DNA from: a bacterium | GTDB lineage: Bacteria > Elusimicrobiota > Elusimicrobia > Elusimicrobiales > UBA9959 | Length of the DNA: 64,000 bases | Assembly: GCA_021811185.1 (NCBI GenBank) | Contig: JAJZPL010000013.1 | Span: forward strand, 1-64,000 | Direction: 5' to 3' | Part shown: positions 62,616 through 64,000 of the stretch, piece by piece | Layout: the number at the start of each line of letters is the position of its first letter | Position numbering within the stretch: position 1 is the first letter of the stretch | Program-made: the position numbers and the translations under genes | The notes under the pieces: model-generated | Seen by the model: the letters and a program-made list of their open reading frames with translations, nothing else | What the model was told of the DNA's origin: nothing | Database searches by the model: none

Positions 62616-62644
62616 AAAAAGGCTGTTCGTCTCACGAACAGCCT
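62616..62644 (-). terminator. Terminator of the prepilin peptidase gene
   Basis: AGGCTGTTCGT (62620-62630) pairs with ACGAACAGCCT (62634-62644). Read leftward the stem is followed by TTTTT. Confidence 0.88.
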
Positions 62645-62664
62645 CGTCATCTTTCTCTTCGCTT

Positions 62665-63450
62665 TTAAAAAGGTAGGACAAAAAAGAAAGCTTCAGGCTT
62701 CACCAGCGAATATAAATTGATCACCGCCCCCGCCGCCAGGAAAGGCCCGAAAGGCATGCTGGACATCCTGTCCGCCTTCTTCATCACCAGCAAACTTATC
62801 CCGTAAATCGACCCGAAGAACGAAGCCATTATCACGCAGGTTATCACCCCCTGCCAGCCGCAGAGCGCCCCTATCCCCCCCATCAGGAAGATATCGCCCT
62901 CGCCGACCGCGTCCTTCTTATATATAACTTTCCCTACAAGCGCCAGCGCCCAGATGAACCCGGCCCCGGCCGCGGCCCCTATAGCCGCGGAAGCGAGGCG
63001 CTCTCCCCAGGCGCCCTCGAAATACGGGTTGACCAGGCTGCCGCCTGCCCCCAGCAGGAACAGCGCCAGGGAAAAAGCGTCGGAGATGAGCATAGTATCG
63101 AAATCGATCACGCTTACCACTATAAGCAGGTAAACGGCCGCCAGCGCCACTGCCAGCCAGCCCGGGCTCACTATCCACTTGGCGGCGAAAAGGGCCGTAA
63201 GCAGCCCCGTAAGCAGCTCTATGGCGGGGTAGCGCGGCGAGATGGGTTCTTTGCAGGCGCGGCAGCGCCCCTTAAGCAGCACGAAGCTGAGAATGGGGAT
63301 ATTGTCGTAGAATTTTATAGGCGTCTGGCAGTTGGGACAATGGGAAGCCGGCCAAAGGATCGACTTGTCTTTCGGAAGGCGCAGGATGCAGACGTTGAGG
63401 AAACTGCCGAAGAGCAGTCCGAGGGGAAAAGCTATGAGAGCGGCGAGCAT
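62665..63450 (-). CDS. Type IV prepilin peptidase (PilD-like)
   Basis: The 261-residue membrane enzyme cleaves the leader of type IV pilins and methylates the new N terminus. It begins with FGSFLNVCILRLP, has two zinc CXXC pairs (CPNC at about 38-41, CRACK near 62) in the methylase domain, and the two catalytic aspartates in VIDFDTMLI and GEGDIFLMGGIG. Length and eight hydrophobic segments are typical. It lies 82 bp after the pilin gene with a terminator between, so they are probably separate units with a shared task. Confidence 0.95.
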   Translation of the reverse strand: MLAALIAFPLGLLFGSFLNVCILRLPKDKSILWPASHCPNCQTPIKFYDNIPILSFVLLKGRCRACKEPISPRYPAIELLTGLLTALFAAKWIVSPGWLAVALAAVYLLIVVSVIDFDTMLISDAFSLALFLLGAGGSLVNPYFEGAWGERLASAAIGAAAGAGFIWALALVGKVIYKKDAVGEGDIFLMGGIGALCGWQGVITCVIMASFFGSIYGISLLVMKKADRMSSMPFGPFLAAGAVINLYSLVKPEAFFFVLPF

Positions 63451-63481
63451 CTTTATATTCTAACATTTGTAATGGGAACAT

Positions 63482-63511
63482 AAAAAAACCCCGCGCCTTG
63501 CGACGCGGGGT
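63482..63511 (-). terminator. Terminator of the pilin gene
   Basis: ACCCCGCG (63488-63495) pairs with CGCGGGGT (63504-63511) around CCTTGCGA; read leftward the stem is followed by seven Ts. Confidence 0.88.
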
Positions 63512-63532
63512 CTTTTATCGGCTTACCTTCGA

Positions 63533-64000
63533 TTAGAAGGAAGTCCAGGCGTCGATGCCCTTTATGTCCTTGTGGGTGCAGTTCGCCATGAAGGAACCCC
63601 AGATGGCGCTGGCCGTCGGGTTATTAACATAGCCCCAGCCGCCGCCGTCGAACGTTCCGGTGGTGGTATACACTCCGGGAGCGGACATGGTGCTGTATAC
63701 GGTGACCAGGCTGCTGTCGGCGTGACCGGTGGTAGGCAGTTTGGCCACGGGGATCTCGTTGATGTACTTGCCGTTGTTGGTAAGAACGGCAAGGTTGTCG
63801 GCCGGGAACCAGCCTTCGTTGTCGCCGTAATACACCTGCAGAGCGCTGCGGACCGAGGAAAGCGCGCCCTTGGTGGCGCCTTCTTTGGACTTGTTGATGA
63901 GGTCGGCGAACTTCGGTATGGCTATGGCAGCCAGAATACCGATGATGGCGACGACGATCATCAGCTCTATCAGGGTGAAGCCTTTCTTGTTATTTTTCAT
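63533..64000 (-). CDS. Type IV pilin-like protein (major-pilin type)
   Basis: The 155-residue protein begins exactly at the window edge. It has the prepilin leader MKNNKKG with cleavage before F8, a Glu at position 5 of the mature chain (FTLIE), and the hydrophobic helix [18 protein letters not shown] globular domain with two strands and conserved [23 protein letters not shown] and a C-terminal NCTHKDIKG follow. It is the substrate of the neighbouring prepilin peptidase. The pattern is that of pilin-like proteins I associate with Elusimicrobiota; the promoter and ribosome site are outside the window. Confidence 0.93.
   Translation of the reverse strand: MKNNKKGFTLIELMIVVAIIGILAAIAIPKFADLINKSKEGATKGALSSVRSALQVYYGDNEGWFPADNLAVLTNNGKYINEIPVAKLPTTGHADSSLVTVYSTMSAPGVYTTTGTFDGGGWGYVNNPTASAIWGSFMANCTHKDIKGIDAWTSF

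Noticed and set aside
62414-62681. Minus-strand frames of 78 and 82 codons beside the tRNA genes
   Set aside because: They run through terminator stems and the inverted-repeat element; their Arg/Ser/Ala-rich products look like translation of structured DNA.

Overview
The window looks like chromosome of a GC-rich, Gram-negative (diderm) anaerobe or facultative anaerobe. Outer-membrane functions (a TolC-type channel, a TonB-dependent receptor, two RND pumps, several lipoproteins) sit beside a type IV pilin, nickel import and [NiFe]-hydrogenase maturation genes. The style of the pilin (residues after [21 protein letters not shown] continuing into a KEGATKG-like stretch) and the overall gene mix remind me of Elusimicrobiota. 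That is recollection and inference, because no rRNA or ribosomal protein gene is present to prove it.

Layout. 1-2.5 kb: a lower-GC type II restriction-modification module (5'-truncated cytosine-5 methyltransferase, PD-(D/E)xK endonuclease, C-type regulator, Vsr nuclease). 2.5-7.7 kb: accessory region with a GC-rich structured spacer, a PDZ protein, a P-loop kinase, a Fic protein, an ankyrin-FlgO-like lipoprotein and a frameshifted gene. 7.7-12.7 kb: a metal-binding YHS protein, DUF302, and a polyphosphate cluster (Ppk1, CYTH-type protein, PPK2). 12.8-24.3 kb: ornithine carbamoyltransferase, a P-type ATPase, an RND pump, a Trp/Tyr-rich protein, a ferritin-like protein, an AhpF-like reductase and a membrane-anchored Hsp20-like protein. 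24.5-32.1 kb: a hybrid histidine kinase, and a second RND pump with a TolC-type channel. 32.2-45 kb: an envelope-glycan region (PIG-L/GT2 fusion, two 549-residue GT39-like proteins, DUF2062, two PAP2 proteins, PepSY protein, asparagine synthase) ending in an OmpR-type two-component system. 45.1-46 kb: two gene remnants that mark a deletion. 46-55.5 kb: a COG2509 flavoprotein, an M15-like peptidase, NikR with a nickel ECF transporter, a cobalamin-riboswitch-controlled TonB receptor and a clostripain-family protease. 55.6-62 kb: hypC-hypD-lysR-hypE-(membrane protein)-hypF. 62.2-64 kb: tRNA-Tyr, tRNA-Leu, prepilin peptidase and a pilin.

How it fits together. NikR and the ECF transporter can supply and control nickel for the hydrogenase whose active-site CN/CO ligand chemistry is handled by HypCDEF. 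The hydrogenase structural genes and hypA/hypB are not in the window. The strongest unexplained signal is a three-copy promoter module of identical geometry. Each copy has an ATTAC(A)-N4-(T)GTAAT palindrome, then 16 nt, CGCAAGG, 9 nt and a -10 hexamer. It stands upstream of a PAP2 gene, the asparagine synthase and a GT39 gene, immediately next to a CusS/CusR-like two-component system that is the obvious candidate regulator.

No CRISPR array, insertion sequence, integrase or rRNA gene was seen.
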